This document shows positions 34,626 to 45,893 of a stretch of DNA of 64,000 bases, piece by piece. Under the pieces are notes generated by a model. The model was not told where the DNA came from and ran no database searches. It saw only the letters and a program-made list of their open reading frames with translations. The stretch comes from Tenrec ecaudatus. Taxonomy: Eukaryota > Chordata > Mammalia > Afrosoricida > Tenrecidae. A program made the translations under genes and the position numbers. The stretch spans positions 131,780,758 to 131,844,757 of the forward strand of contig NC_134536.1 in NCBI RefSeq assembly GCF_050624435.1, in the 5' to 3' direction. The number at the start of each line of letters is the position of its first letter. The first letter of the stretch is position 1.

Positions 34626-36205
34626 AAGCTCTTCCCAACTCCTCCAGCAAACGGCGGCAGTCATTGCCATCATTTTCATCGTGGACGGGCACTGGTAGGG
34701 GCAGTACGGGGATGTCAAGGCTTATTGACCTCCATGTCTCACACTTCATTCAGAGGGTTGGCATCCGCAGTCCCATGATTCTCGGTGAGAAAAACCAAGG
34801 CTCCGAGAGAGGAAAGAGCTGGGGTAGATCCCACAGCTGGCCAGTCATCAAGCTGGCTTTCAGAGAATGGTTTCTGCCTGATTCCCAAGCCCATGCTCCC
34901 TCCTCTAATGCGCTGGCCCAGTCCGTGGGCTCCAGAGCCATTGGCAGTTACAGACAGTGGAAGCTCCTTTGTCCATAGAGACCTGGAGATGGAAAGACAG
35001 ACAGAGAGGGGGCAGCCTCTCCTGGGTGAGGAGTTTGACTAGATCACGATGAAAATGCTGCATACTCAGAAAAGATCGCAGCTGACCTCTCCGTGGCCCT
35101 GAGGAAGGCACAGGATACCATCATGGGACATTTGCTAACTGTGTAACACCCTTGCCCCCCACGCCACAGGATCTATCTTCCAGAAAGTTTAATGGTCCCT
35201 CTGGAGAGGTGGGAGGTGTGATGTTCAATGGGAAAGGTGGGCACTGGCTCTTCTCTGCTGTCCAGACCCCTTCTCCCAGGTCAAGAGACTGGCAAATCAT
35301 TAGCAGGGTGCAACCAAGACACAAACTAGAAACTGGTCCACAGGGAGAGTCAGAGCGAAAGGAAGCATTCTTCTGGACAAGTTGAAAATCCACAGCACCC
35401 TGAGAGCGCTGTCTCGCAATTTTGGAAGCATGGACACATGGCTCTGGCAGGGCAGGATGTCAGCCCACAGCCCCATGAGAGGAGATCTTCTAAACCACTC
35501 AGAGTCACACAAGGCTGGGATGGCCTGCCCTGGCAGGTAGTGAGACCCCTGTCATTAGAGGTGTGTGAGAGGGATTGGTGAGCCAGGTGACTTGCAGAGC
35601 CCCTCCCAAGCTGGACTTCTGACAGTTGCTGAGTGGAGGTGGCCGAGGAAGAATCAGAGGCAGCAGGCTTCTGGATGAGTCAGCAGGAGAAGCCTCCTGG
35701 CTTGAGGGCAGACAGGACCCTGTAGCCAGGGCTAGGAGGGACTGCTGGACCTCAAGGTGACTGGTCTCTGGGCTGGACTGTGCACCTGTCCTGCTAGCTG
35801 CTATTGTGTGTTTGCTCATCTGGCTCAGTCCTCTGCCGTGGTCGGTCCTGGACAATGCTCTCCATAGCAAACCAACAGCAAGGCACATGGAGTACTTGCT
35901 ACAGACCAGGCACTGTTCAAGTAGAGCAACCTGAGTGTGGAGCTCTTGTCTCTACCTTCTGTGACGTGGCGTTCCAGCCGAATTCACTGGAGTTGGAAGT
36001 CCAGTAGACATGTGCAGGCACTGCATGGGAAGTGCAGATACAGAGCCTCCTTTTGTTCACGACCCAGCCAATGCTCACTGCGGATGCTGGGGATACGGAC
36101 CCAATCGATCAGAATCGAAATCGCTGCCTCTTGGAGCTGACTCTCTAGTGAAAGGTGGGGCAGGGGATAGGGGGGAGCAAACGATTCACAGGAAGCGTGC
36201 AAAGA
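34626..36205 (+). other. Intronic stretch; old L2/MIR-like patch
   Basis: Around 35885-36010 (acagaccaggcactgttcaa ...) the sequence resembles a very old MIR/L2-type repeat. The rest is unique-looking, with no gene seen. Confidence 0.4.
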
Positions 36206-36427
36206 AAACACAAACTCACCACCAACTAGTCAATTCTGTCTCCTAGCGACTTTCTAGGATGGACTAGAACTGCTCCCACCCCCATCCCACCCCATCCCAT
36301 GATTTCTGAGACTAACTATCACTGGGACTAGCAAGCCTCTTCTCTCTCCAGAGGAGCGGCTGGAGGTTTCAAACTGTTGGCCTTGCAGCTAGCTGCCCAA
36401 CACAGCACAACTGCACCACCAGGGCAC
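36206..36427 (-). mobile_element. AfroSINE
   Basis: Full reversed copy with a short CCCATCCCACC expansion in the middle, ending caactgcaccaccagggcacc. Confidence 0.85.
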
Positions 36428-36459
36428 CTTACCAGTAAGCATCATATGTAAATAAGTCA

Positions 36460-36592
36460 CTGATACCGTCTGGTGGGAGAAAGATGAGGCTGTCTAGTCC
36501 AGTGGAGATTTACAGCCTTGGAAATGTGCTTGGAGAGTAACTGAGTTTGAATCAACTAGAGGGCAGTGAGGTTTTTTTTGTTTTTTTTTTTT
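36460..36592 (+). mobile_element. AfroSINE, 5'-truncated, with T/G tail
   Basis: gggagaaagatgaggctgtc ... gagtttgaatcaactagagg, then T-runs and a G-run. The head is missing or scrambled. Confidence 0.7.
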
Positions 36593-36599
36593 GGGGGGG

Positions 36600-37969
36600 G
36601 GCTTGGTCAGACAATAGAATTGCAGTGGGGAGAACAAAGCAGGGTAAGAGGCTCATAGAGCCAGTGTAGAGATGGTAAGGGGAGTCTGGAATCTTAAAGA
36701 GGGCGGTCTGTAGGGAGTAGGGAGGTGACCTTGGAGCAGAGGTGAGGGAGAGAGTCCCGGTGGACTTCTGGAGAAGCATCCAGTGCAAAAGCCCTGAGGC
36801 AGGACATGACACCTCAGGTGGGGCTGAGGGGCAGCCCAGGACTGGGACAGAGTTGGGGTAGGAGGTATGAGAAGAGAGGACCGGTCACTTGGGGCTTGCG
36901 GTCCACAGGAGGATTTGGTTCTGCTCAGAGAAGCTGGGTGTGAGCTGAGGAAGCCAGCACCTGACTTGCTTTTTCACAGGATGCCTCTGGCTGGCTGCTT
37001 GCAGAGAAGAAGCTGCGGGAGGATGGCTAGAGGCCAGCTCCTTGTAATTTTCATCCCCCCCTTTTGCCTGCCATTCTCAGGGGTGTGGGCTGGAGGTCTG
37101 AATTCCCTCGTGGACTGAGGCAGCTGGGGAAGCTCTGGTTTAGAGAATGTCCTTGTGCTGACTGGGACCTGGCCCTGCTCACCTGCTGGCAGCAGGAGGT
37201 ACCTATCAGGAGGAGCTCTGCATTCTCAGGAAGGTCAAGGTAGTAGAGCAGGAACAGAGCCTGGGCCCTGGGCCCTGGCCACTGCTCACTCCTGGAGAAG
37301 CTTGGGGCCGTGGAGCCCCACTGAGTCAAACTAGCTCTGTGGCAAACCCCCTAGAAAGAACAGGCCCCTCAGGGCCATGTGGCAAGCGAGGGCCAGTACT
37401 TAGGAGCAGACACCACTGGTGCAGATAAGTCTGATGCTTTCCCAACTACTCTGTCCTCTAGGCCTAGGGAGACCAGGGACAACAAACCCGAGACACAATA
37501 TCTTCTGGCCCCACAGTCTCAGAGTTCGTCTCCATCATGACTCCCAGCAAATGCATCCAGGTGAAGACAGAGGGAGAGTACCTGCAACTCCCCAGGGACC
37601 TGACTCCCGGCTCCTACCTTGGCGACCTGGTTTTCTCACTGGCAGGAGCACACGGGCACAGGCACACACACACACACACACACACACATGCACACTTCCA
37701 TCTCTGCACTGCCCCCCCCCTCTGTTGCTGCCTCAAGGTTTTTGCAGGGGCACCGCCCCCCCCCCCCAGCCTGGAGACTCTGCCCATGAACATCTGCATG
37801 GCTCGCTCTCTCTAAGGTCACCCATGGGCATCCAACCTGAGCAGTGATCGCCCTCATCTCTCTCCACTGCTGGAATCCCATCGCTACCCTAGACCAGCTA
37901 TGAGATTCAGAGCAGTCCAGTTAAGCCCCCTCTCTGAGACAGGGAGCAGAGGCCGAGGAAATCTCATAG
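36600..37969 (+). other. Intronic stretch; old L2-like patch and CA repeat
   Basis: Around 36770-36830 (agcatccagtgcaaaagccc tgaggcagg) the sequence resembles an old L2-type repeat. C-runs occur at 37711-37720 and 37759-37768. No gene seen. Confidence 0.4.
37663..37688. repeat. (CA)n microsatellite
   Basis: About 13 CA units. Confidence 0.95.
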
Positions 37970-38175
37970 TCCCAGGTTCAAGTCAGCACTTTGTGCATGC
38001 AAACACCCTCTCTGTGAGACCTGGACCAGTCCCTTAACCTCTTGGGGTCTCGGTTTCCTCATCTGGCAAATGGGGATAATCACAGTCCCACCCTCTTAGG
38101 CTTGTTGTGCAGGTTAAATCAGTTCACACCTGGGAAGAACTCAGAAGAGCGTCTAGGAAGCAATAAGGGCTCAAT
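37970..38175 (+). mobile_element. MIR, nearly full length
   Basis: Reads in order: gagacctggaccagtccctt, ctcggtttcctcatctggca aatggggataat, cttgttgtgcaggttaaatc and gggctcaataat. A textbook MIR. Confidence 0.88.
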
Positions 38176-38179
38176 AATA

Positions 38180-38780
38180 GGAGCCATGCTAGCGCAGTGG
38201 ATTAAGCACTGGTCTCTGTGTTAGTCCGGGTAGACTAGAGAAACCAATCCAGAGACACTCATATGTGTATAAGAGACAACTTTATATCAAAAAAATTTGT
38301 ACATTAGGAAAACATCCCAGCCAAGTTCAGATCAAGTCATAAGGCCAATATTGGCCTAAATGTCCGATACCAGCCCATAAATTTCTCTTCAGACTCACAT
38401 AACACATGCAATGATGCCAAATGCAGGAAGATCACAGGCCTGTGGGTGGAAAGTCTTGCAGATCCAGTGGTGGCGAAAGCATCTCAGTGCTGGCATGGGT
38501 CTCCACATGGCTCCTCCAGCTCCAGGACTCTGGCTCCATGAGTGTAGCTCCACGTGGCTCATCAGTAGGAAGATGAAGCAGCAAGAATGTGTCTGACATC
38601 CAGTGAGTAATTCTTCTCCATCGCACCTCCAAATGAGGTCATCAAGTGGTAACTTGATTGACAGGCTAGACTCCACCCCTTCACTCTTAATATTCTCAGG
38701 TTGACACCAGATTATGTAACTATCACAGTCTGCTAACCCTCAACACCTTGGCTCCACTTGTCTCCTCCTGTCATATGATC
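38180..38780 (+). mobile_element. AfroSINE head split by LTR-like copy C
   Basis: ggagccatgctagcgcagtg gattaagcactggtctc (38180-38216) is a SINE start. gtctgctaaccctcaac resumes at 38728 after the inserted element. The remainder is poorly preserved. Confidence 0.6.
38217..38727 (+). mobile_element. LTR-like repeat family (copy C)
   Basis: 511 bp, starting TGTGTTAGTCCGGGTAGACT, with gtgtataagagacaacttta, acatcccagccaagttcag, cttgattgacaggctagact and a final CTATCACA. The flanks gtctc / gtctg match 4 of 5. Inserted in a SINE head. Confidence 0.85.
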
Positions 38781-38813
38781 TTGTTCAATGTGGTTCAAGG
38801 TCACGCATATAGG

Positions 38814-39000
38814 AACAGAGTCCTGGGTAGCTCAATCAGTTAGGGACTCAACTCATAGCCGAAAGGTTGGCCATTCAGACTGCCTTGGCTGAGAGACATG
38901 ACCATTGGTCCCCAATTGGTCAGACTTGCGTATCCCATGGGGCAGCTCTACCCTGCCCATGTGGGGTCACCATGAGTTGAAAATGAAAGCTTACAGCAAC
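38814..39000 (+). mobile_element. AfroSINE, long subtype, diverged
   Basis: cagagtcctgggtagctcaa, gccgaaaggttggccattca, catggggcagctctaccctg and caccatgagttgaaaatgaa give head, B-box region, body and tail. Confidence 0.75.
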
Positions 39001-39044
39001 CACAGTATAGTGAAGACCACATTTAGTGTCCTGGCCAGCCTGGC

Positions 39045-39190
39045 TTACAACACTGGCCTTACCCCTTAGCAGCTGATCGAACTTGGGTGGGTGACCTCCC
39101 TTGCAGGTCTCCCTTCCCTCATCTCTAACATGGGGATGATGAGTCCTACCTCCGAGCGTCAGTGGACACGTGAACAGAGCCCCTGCCTCT
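39045..39190 (+). mobile_element. MIR-like
   Basis: ttgggtgggtgacctccctt and ccctcatctctaacatgggg atgatgagtcctacctcc follow MIR order. Confidence 0.55.
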
Positions 39191-39804
39191 CAAGTGCCTA
39201 TCCCGCCTAGCTGCTCACAACTCGCATGCATGTACACACACTAGAACCCACCTCTCTGCTCCCTGGAAACCCCCTCAAAGTTTGTGCAGGGACGGAAACA
39301 GGCCCCTCTGGGGCTCACAGAAAGAAGGGGAGGCCAGAGAGCCCGGTCTGCTTGCCTCAGTTTAATGAGGATCTTTCATGTGGTGGTCTGAGATCTTTCG
39401 GGTGGGCGAGTGGAAAGGTGAGCGGCCAGAGATGCTGGCAGGTCCATGGTTCTGTGAAGGCCCACTAATGAGGGTACAGAGCCTGTAATGAGGGTGCAGG
39501 GCCAGGGAGGTAGAAATGGGGAAGCATGATTGGTCTCTTCAAATTAGTACTGGGACTCAGCCGGCAACCACAGTGGGTGGGGGTGGGGGCACCTAAGAAG
39601 TGTTGGTGCCGGGGGATGGATAGGCCAGCAGAGACCGCGGAAACATGTCCAGGACCGAGAGGGCAATTGCCGACAGAATTTAGGTGTGTTATGTGGATTA
39701 GCAGAACCCATTTCTTCCTCACACACCCGTTTGCACGCGAAGATGCATGCCTTCCGTCACCCTACCCAATCACCCTTGCACTCTCTCTTTTGCTCACATG
39801 CCTC

Positions 39805-40012
39805 CATGTGGCAGCCTAGTGGTGACGCCTTGGGTTGCAATCCTGGAGATCAGCAGTTTGAAACCACCAGCCGCTCCATGGGAGAAAGACGAGGCTCCCC
39901 ACTCCTGTAAATAATTATAGCCTCAAAAACTCGTGGGGGTGATTCTTCCCCTGTCCTACTGGGTTGCTATGAGTTGGTACTGACTCAATGGCAAAGGAGT
40001 CTGGCGCGGTTT
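39805..40012 (+). mobile_element. AfroSINE
   Basis: agtggtgacgccttgggttg, agcagtttgaaaccaccagc and ttgctatgagttggtactga are clear. Confidence 0.85.
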
Positions 40013-40540
40013 CCTTGGTCTGCATCATAAGCTCCTAAGGCTTACCCCTCTTCCCTACGGGAAGGGAGCCATATGGCTGGCGCTGCTGCTAGTGGCTGTA
40101 AGCTAGAGCATAGAGACCCAGGCAGGCCCCCGGGGATGAGTTGCATTTCCCCCTCAGAACATCCTGGGCAGGGACACCATTGGGTTAGCCCATCTCCTTC
40201 ATTCGGAGACTTAAGCTCCTGGGTTCCATCTCCCCAAAGGCCTCTTGTCTCCTTCATGGTCAAGGACAGGTCACCACATGGACCACTGGCAGAAGGCAAT
40301 GGGGATTATGGGGAGGGAGGCACCCCCTGAATATGGAAGGCCTGCTTTAGAGATGACATACTGCCACTACACTTCAACGACATCCCATCTGCCAGAACGA
40401 ACCACATGGACACCCCAACTTCCAGGGAAGTGGGGATACCCAAGCCTGGGAAAGGAGAAGGGTGATCTTCTGCCCAAGGTGAGTAATTCTACCTGTCCTT
40501 GAAGACTCGTAGAAGTCCTGCCTGATACCCCAAATGCCCC

Positions 40541-41215
40541 GTTGTAGTTAGCCCTCAAGTCAAATCCAACTCATGGGGTGTGTTAACCTGGGTACATTAG
40601 AGAAACAAATCTACAGAAACTCATGTATAAGAGAGAGTTTTACCTAAAGAGTAAGTGCACATCAAGAAAACATCCCAACCCAGTGCTTCCCAAGCCCACA
40701 AGTCCAACATTAACTCATATCTCCAGTACCAATCTACAAAGTCCTCCTCCATCTCACAAAACACACGCAATGATGCCAACTGCAGGAGGAAAGCCGAGTC
40801 AGTGAGCGTGTAAGCATCTCAGCGCTGTCAGGGTCTCCACACAGCTGCTCCAGCACCCAGGACTGCATCGGAGTAGGTCCATGTGGCTTCTCCTTGGGGA
40901 TGTCTTGTAGGAAGTGAGCCTTGCCAGCTGAAGCAGGGAACTGACAAAGGCAGCTGCACCCTGGTCTGACCATCACAAAGTAAGAGACCCGAGAACTAGA
41001 AAGGCAAGTCTCAATGAGCCATTTATCTCTCTGCCCTTCAATTAACCCCACGTGTTTATCGGCCAGGTTCGCACAATAAACTAACTACCTAATGGGGCCT
41101 GCAGAGAAGAACTGGGCCACAGGGCTCTCAAGTGCATGACCTTCCAGAGCAGGAGACCAGGCCTGTCTACTGAGGCACCTTTGGGTGGAGTCCAACCTCC
41201 CACCTTTCAGCTTCC
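40541..41215 (-). mobile_element. AfroSINE long subtype split by LTR-like copy G
   Basis: The tail complement (gttgtagttagccctcaagt) is at 40541-40578. The body and head complement (gcctgcagagaagaactggg ... ccagagcaggagaccaggcc ... ctgaggcacctttgggtgga) is at 41093-41215. The two halves join at the TGGGG duplication. Confidence 0.82.
40579..41092 (+). mobile_element. LTR-like repeat family (copy G)
   Basis: 514 bp, flanked by a perfect 5-bp duplication TGGGG (40574-40578, 41093-41097). Starts TGTGTTAACCTGGGTACATT and ends CTAACTACCTAA (family end CTACCACA, mutated). The 3' third (ctgaagcagggaactgacaa ... cacaataaactaac) differs from copies C, D, E and F, so this is a second subfamily. Confidence 0.9.
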
Positions 41216-41254
41216 CCATTTCTACCTCAGCTGCCCCTCTGGTTTCTAAGATGA

Positions 41255-41345
41255 TCTCTGTATAGTCGTAGAAAGCCTCCTCTTTGCCTCACATAGCTGT
41301 TCAGGCTTTCGACCTGCTGACCTTGTGGTTAGCATCCCAACTGTA
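41255..41345 (-). mobile_element. AfroSINE head fragment
   Basis: On + tcgtagaaagcctcctcttt ... gctgaccttgtggttagcat cccaactgtaatcc. Confidence 0.65.
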
Positions 41346-41394
41346 ATCCAATACAGCTGTCGCAAATGTTGGCTGGGACAAAAACTTGTGAGGG

Positions 41395-41530
41395 AGCACA
41401 CCAAACCAGTTACCATCGAGTCAGGTGTGACTCACGGTGACCCCACATGTGCAGGATGGGACTGCTGCACAGCGTTCTCAAGGACGGCGTGTTCGGAAAT
41501 CGATCTCCAAACCTTTGTTGCAGGCAAGTC
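41395..41530 (-). mobile_element. AfroSINE long subtype, partial
   Basis: accaaaccagttaccatcga gtcaggtgtgactcacggtgacc, then ttcggaaatcgatctccaaacc. Confidence 0.65.
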
Positions 41531-41539
41531 TGGGGGGCA

Positions 41540-42999
41540 GTCCAGTAGTCAATCTTTGACCCCTTTGCACCCCAGGGAACACCGAAAAGCCTCTGACATA
41601 CCCCATGCTTATCCGCCTCCAGTCTGACTCCCTGACAGGTATAGACGTGTATACTCCCAAATACCATTGTCTTCAGCTCCCAGAGGATACTTCATGCTCC
41701 ACGCAATGAGTTTCACAAAGCCCCATCCTCCTGAGCTCCGGCGCGCAAACACTCCAGCAGCACCTGTGTCTGTGCGTCTACCCACATGTCAAGGCCACAG
41801 GAGGTAAAGATGCCCCATGCAAAAGGCTCTCACCTCGGCCGCCGTGTCTGTGAGCACACCAACTGTCAGCCGGTGCATTTCAATGAGACGCCCTTCCATT
41901 TGTATAGGCCCTAACATTTCGTGGTCGCCCTGTTTCATTTACTGCTCAATCATACGGTAAATAGTGACTCTGCCTGGGCTCTCTCCGCCAGATATCTTGA
42001 TTGGCAGTGACGATACACAGAAATGAATGACACAGAAACGCTGTCCTCCAGAGAGAGATGTGGGTAAACAAACAATGCCCCAGTGCAAAGATCTCTCCCC
42101 TGGGGGATGGGGGGAGGCGGGGGACGGGACGGGGAGTGGGTGATGAGGGAAGGACAAGCAGACCTGGTTCTGGGTGGGGTCAGAGATGATAACAGGGAGG
42201 GGGAGGGCTTCAAGGCTGTGGGGAGACTGAGGGACAAGGTTTCTGGGGAAAGGGATTACTGTAGTCACAGCGGTCAAGGCTGCGTCGCCGAGAAGACCAG
42301 TGATCTGGGCAGGTGGCAAGGTGTGATCTGTCACTGGAGTTCCGCGCCTTCAGACCAAGGTGTGACATGATGTCATGGTAGTCTTTTACCAAAGGACAAG
42401 GGGACAGTGATTAGTTAGGTAGAAGATGCATGTCAATGCCCAGGGAGGTTTATCGCCATGTATCTGCCAGGGTTCCACAAACCAGAGAAAGAAAGGAAGA
42501 AAGAGAAGAAAACCGCTCTTGGGCTTTGCAAAGAAGGAGTTTGCAGTTTGATAGGTCAGCTTACTGATAGAAGTGCCAACGCACGGCGGGCGACCCTGCT
42601 CTTCATCAGTGCGATATTTTCATCACCACCCACTGCTCTTCCTCCCTCCTTACCGCCCTCCCGGTTCTGGCACCTGCTAAAAACCAGCCAGCGCGAATTT
42701 GGGGGCCTGGAAGGTGAAGGCTTGTTTCTGGGTGTATTTGACCTGTACACCTGTTTTTCCTCTATCAGCTCTCATTTCTGAGATACAGAGCATATGCCAT
42801 CAATCAATCACGTTGCACTCTGCTTGCCCATAAAAATAATGAAAGTTTTTTCTCGAAATAAGACCTTTCGTTTGTCAGCATTAAAAGTCTGAATTCTAAA
42901 CAGATTCATAGACTGGTGGCTCAGAGCCATCAGCTCATCCCACCTTTGCACCTGTCTCATCACCAGTTGTCTTAGAATCGATCACAAGGGGGAATCGAT
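41540..42999 (+). other. Intronic stretch, mostly repeat-free
   Basis: Little recognisable repeat. The segment about 42785-42910 (gccatcaatcaatcacgttg ... agcattaaaagtctgaattc) is AT-rich and free of known repeats, a possible conserved non-coding patch (untested). No gene seen. Confidence 0.4.
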
Positions 43000-43290
43000 C
43001 ACAAGGATCAATATATAATCCCCTCCCAGGGGGATGAACAACAGAAAAGTGGGTGAAGGGTGACAGAGGATGATGTAAGATATGAAAATTATAACCTGTA
43101 ACTTATCAAGGGTTTATGAGGGAGGGAGGGTGGGGGAAGGAGGGAGAAAAGGAGGAGCTGATACCAAGGGCTCAAGTAGAAAGAACATGCTTTGAAAATG
43201 ATGATGGCAACATACGTGCAAATGTACCCGACACAATGGATTGTGATAAGAGATGTAAGAGCCCCCAATAAAAGTATTTAAAATGAGGGG
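43000..43290 (+). mobile_element. L1-type 3' UTR end
   Basis: Same terminal sequence as 30165-30432: agaaaagtgggtgaagggtg, gctcaagtagaaagaacatg and agagcccccaataaaagtat. Confidence 0.75.
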
Positions 43291-43382
43291 GGAAATCAGG
43301 GTATTTCAATGTAGTGTTAAAATGAATATCTTTTAAGCTTGAAGGAAATGTATTTTGAAAATGAAGAAGAAAATTATACTGC

Positions 43383-45264
43383 ATGAAAATCTGCTTATTT
43401 CATTCATGCCCCAAACAGTTGTCTGCTGCAAAGTCCCCTCCATTCGGCACACAAAGAGGCGAGTCTTTGGTAAGACTTGCGAGCATGGGATCTGCCTGGA
43501 CAATGGTCTGTCATCCTGTGCGCACCCTGTCTTCCTCGGTATCTGGTTTTCCATTGTTCTTATGCCATGGTGGAATCGTTCACCTTGCTCTTCTCTTAAG
43601 TGCCTCGGGTTCTCTGGAAAGCGGTCTCAGGGACTGTGCAGACAGTGGACCTGAACACTCACGGTGCAGCCACACCTCGTGAGAGGAAAGGACAGTTCCT
43701 CTACCAACTATGTGTGGTTGTCTGCCTTCTTGTTGCCAAGGAAGTTTTGCACAAGGACAAGTGAAGACCAGACCCAGGATTCGATCTCATTCACTGATGC
43801 TATGAAATGTGAGTCTTGTGTAAGCAGTCTGATCTGTGGCCCATCAAAATCCCTGCCTTCAGTGTTTCCACAGTGAGTCCAGGAAAAGCATGCACTGTAC
43901 ATTCAATGCACAAACTGGCTTTATTCAGAACCTCTACAAATATTTTCACTAGACCTAGCTTTATATGTAGGGGTGGCAGTGTGATTCTATCTCTTGCTAC
44001 CAAAGGTTCATCGATTACACTTTGTCCTTCAACCTCAATATAGTCCCTCAGAGGTCAATCATTCCTTGCTCAATGTTCATGTTTGGCTGTACTGTCCCAA
44101 AGGCATACCAAACAAGGGCACTTTGTGTAGCCACTTTGTCAGCAGAAAGAAATTACCCATCTTCAAGGCCATACCACCTGTGTTAGTCTGGTTTGACTAA
44201 AGAAACAAATTCATAGACACTAATATGTGTATAAGAAAGAGCTTTATATACAAGAGCAATTGATTATTGAGAAAACATCCCAGATCAAGTCCATAAGTCT
44301 GATATTAGTCCAAATGTCTGATACCAATTTATAAATTCCTCTTCAGAGTCATGCAACACATGCAATGATGCTGAGTGTAGGAAGGTCACAGGCCAGTGAG
44401 TGGAAGGTCTTGTGGATCCAGTGGTGGTGGAAGCATCTCAGCACTGACAGGTGTCTCCATGTGGCTCCTTCAGCTCCAGGGCTCTGGCTGCATCAGCATA
44501 GCTTCATCTGGTTCATCATCAGTGATGACTCACAGGGAGTGTGTGTGTGTCCTGACTCCAGTGAGCTATTTATCTTCTTCCTGCCTCCAAATGAGGTCAT
44601 CAAGCTGTGACCTGATTGACAGGCTAAACTCCACCCCTTCACTCTTAAGCCTCAAATTGACAACAGGTTATGTAACTACCACACTACCCACTGGTGTTCC
44701 TGATCATTTATCTTTTCCAAGACTAAAGAGATGACCTTGTGCTCCTCTTTCATCCTGGTCGAGTAACTGATTGGAACAGAAGCATACTTGTTGCCATTAT
44801 TTAAAAGGACACATTTCAAACTACGTTTTCAACTGCTGATGAAAAGATGTCACTCTCTTGGCTCATATTCTGAGAGACCAGTTTTCTTCAGAACATTTCC
44901 GATGTTATTGCAGAATACTAAGTGTTTCTCTTCGGTCTTGAATGGCAGTAAAACCTCTTCTCTTCTTTGAGAAAATGTGGAATTTTGTTCCAGGCTAAAG
45001 TACATTCTTTCCCTCTTGTCTGGAGGCAAGCCATTCCGAAGACTCCTTGGAAAGATCTAAGTCTCTGATCAGGTCATTCGTTCTGGACAAAACGTTCACT
45101 GTGTGAAGTTATTTAGAAATGACTGTCACTGCCCCCACATCAGAAGTGCATGACTCATCCTCTGGGATCCGTGATAGCTCACAACAAGGTGGAACAGGTA
45201 TAAGCACCACCTGTCGAAAGGAAAGGAATCGGTGAACAGTTGTGAAACAAAGGTCATTACACAT
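43383..45264 (-). pseudogene. Decayed transposon-like protein gene ('LPPLHIKLGL ... QGERFH' family), split by LTR copy D
   Basis: On the minus strand, across several frames, the pieces of one protein appear in order. NDLIRDLDLSKESSEWLASR lies near 45090-45030; VLLNNGNKYASVPISYS followed by MKEE and VLEKINDQEHQWV lies near 44815-44690. Then comes the 505-bp LTR-like insertion. After it come QSGYTKCPCLVCLWDSTAK (about 44130-44075), ITLPPLHIKLGLVKIFVEVL (about 43985-43925), FPGLTVETLKAGI, FDGPQIRLLTQD, VQNFLGNKKAD, then DRFPENPRHLREEQGERFHH (about 43620-43560). I recognise these blocks from a large family of uncharacterised, apparently transposon-encoded proteins common in invertebrate and fish predictions. 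I cannot name its superfamily. Stops and frameshifts show it is dead. About 400 codons are traceable. No terminal repeats were identified. Confidence 0.75.
44179..44683 (+). mobile_element. LTR-like repeat family (copy D)
   Basis: 505 bp, TGTGTTAGTCTGGTTTGACT to GTAACTACCACA. The flanks ccacc / ctacc match 4 of 5. It interrupts the transposon-like relic and so is younger than it. Confidence 0.88.
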
Positions 45265-45781
45265 TGTGGGAGTTACATAATCTGTTGTCAGCTTGAGACT
45301 TAAAAGTGAAGGGGTGCAGTTTAGCCTGTCAATCAGGTCACAGCTTGATGACCTCATTTGGAGGCACTAAGGAGACAAATAGCTCACTGGAGGCGGGATA
45401 CAGGCTCACTCCCTTGGAAACATCTTTGAGACAAGACACATGGAACTATGCTGATGCCACCAGAGACCTGGGAGTTGTAGGAGCCACATGGAGACAGACC
45501 CCTGCCAGCACTGAGATGCTTCTACTGCCATTAGGTCCACTAGACTTTCCAATCACTGGCTTGTGATCTTCCTGCATTTGGCATCACTTCATGTGTTTCG
45601 TGAGTCTAAAGAGGAATTTATGGACTAGTATTGAACATATAGGCTAATATTAAATTTATGGACTTCATCTGGACTGGGCTGGGATATTTTCTCAATATTC
45701 AACTTCTCTTGTATGTAAAGTTTTTTCTTATGCACATGAGTCTCCCTGCATTTGTTTCTCTAGTCTACCCGGACTAACACA
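45265..45781 (-). mobile_element. LTR-like repeat family (copy E), inverted
   Basis: 517 bp. On + it runs from TGTGGGAGTTACATAATCTG to CTACCCGGACTAACACA, the full family consensus in reverse. It lies 581 bp from copy D in the opposite orientation. No exact target duplication is visible. Confidence 0.88.
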
Positions 45782-45893
45782 TACACACACAAAATGAGTA
45801 ATTTAAATAAATAAATTTCCCATTCAAATAAGAAAGCTTGTTATGCCATCTGAGTCCGCAGAGGAGATCTTTCAAATAGAAGACTAAAATTTT

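Noticed and set aside
44179-45781. A complete provirus with paired LTRs at D and E
   Set aside because: The two copies are in opposite orientation and the sequence between them matches the transposon-like relic, not gag/pol/env.
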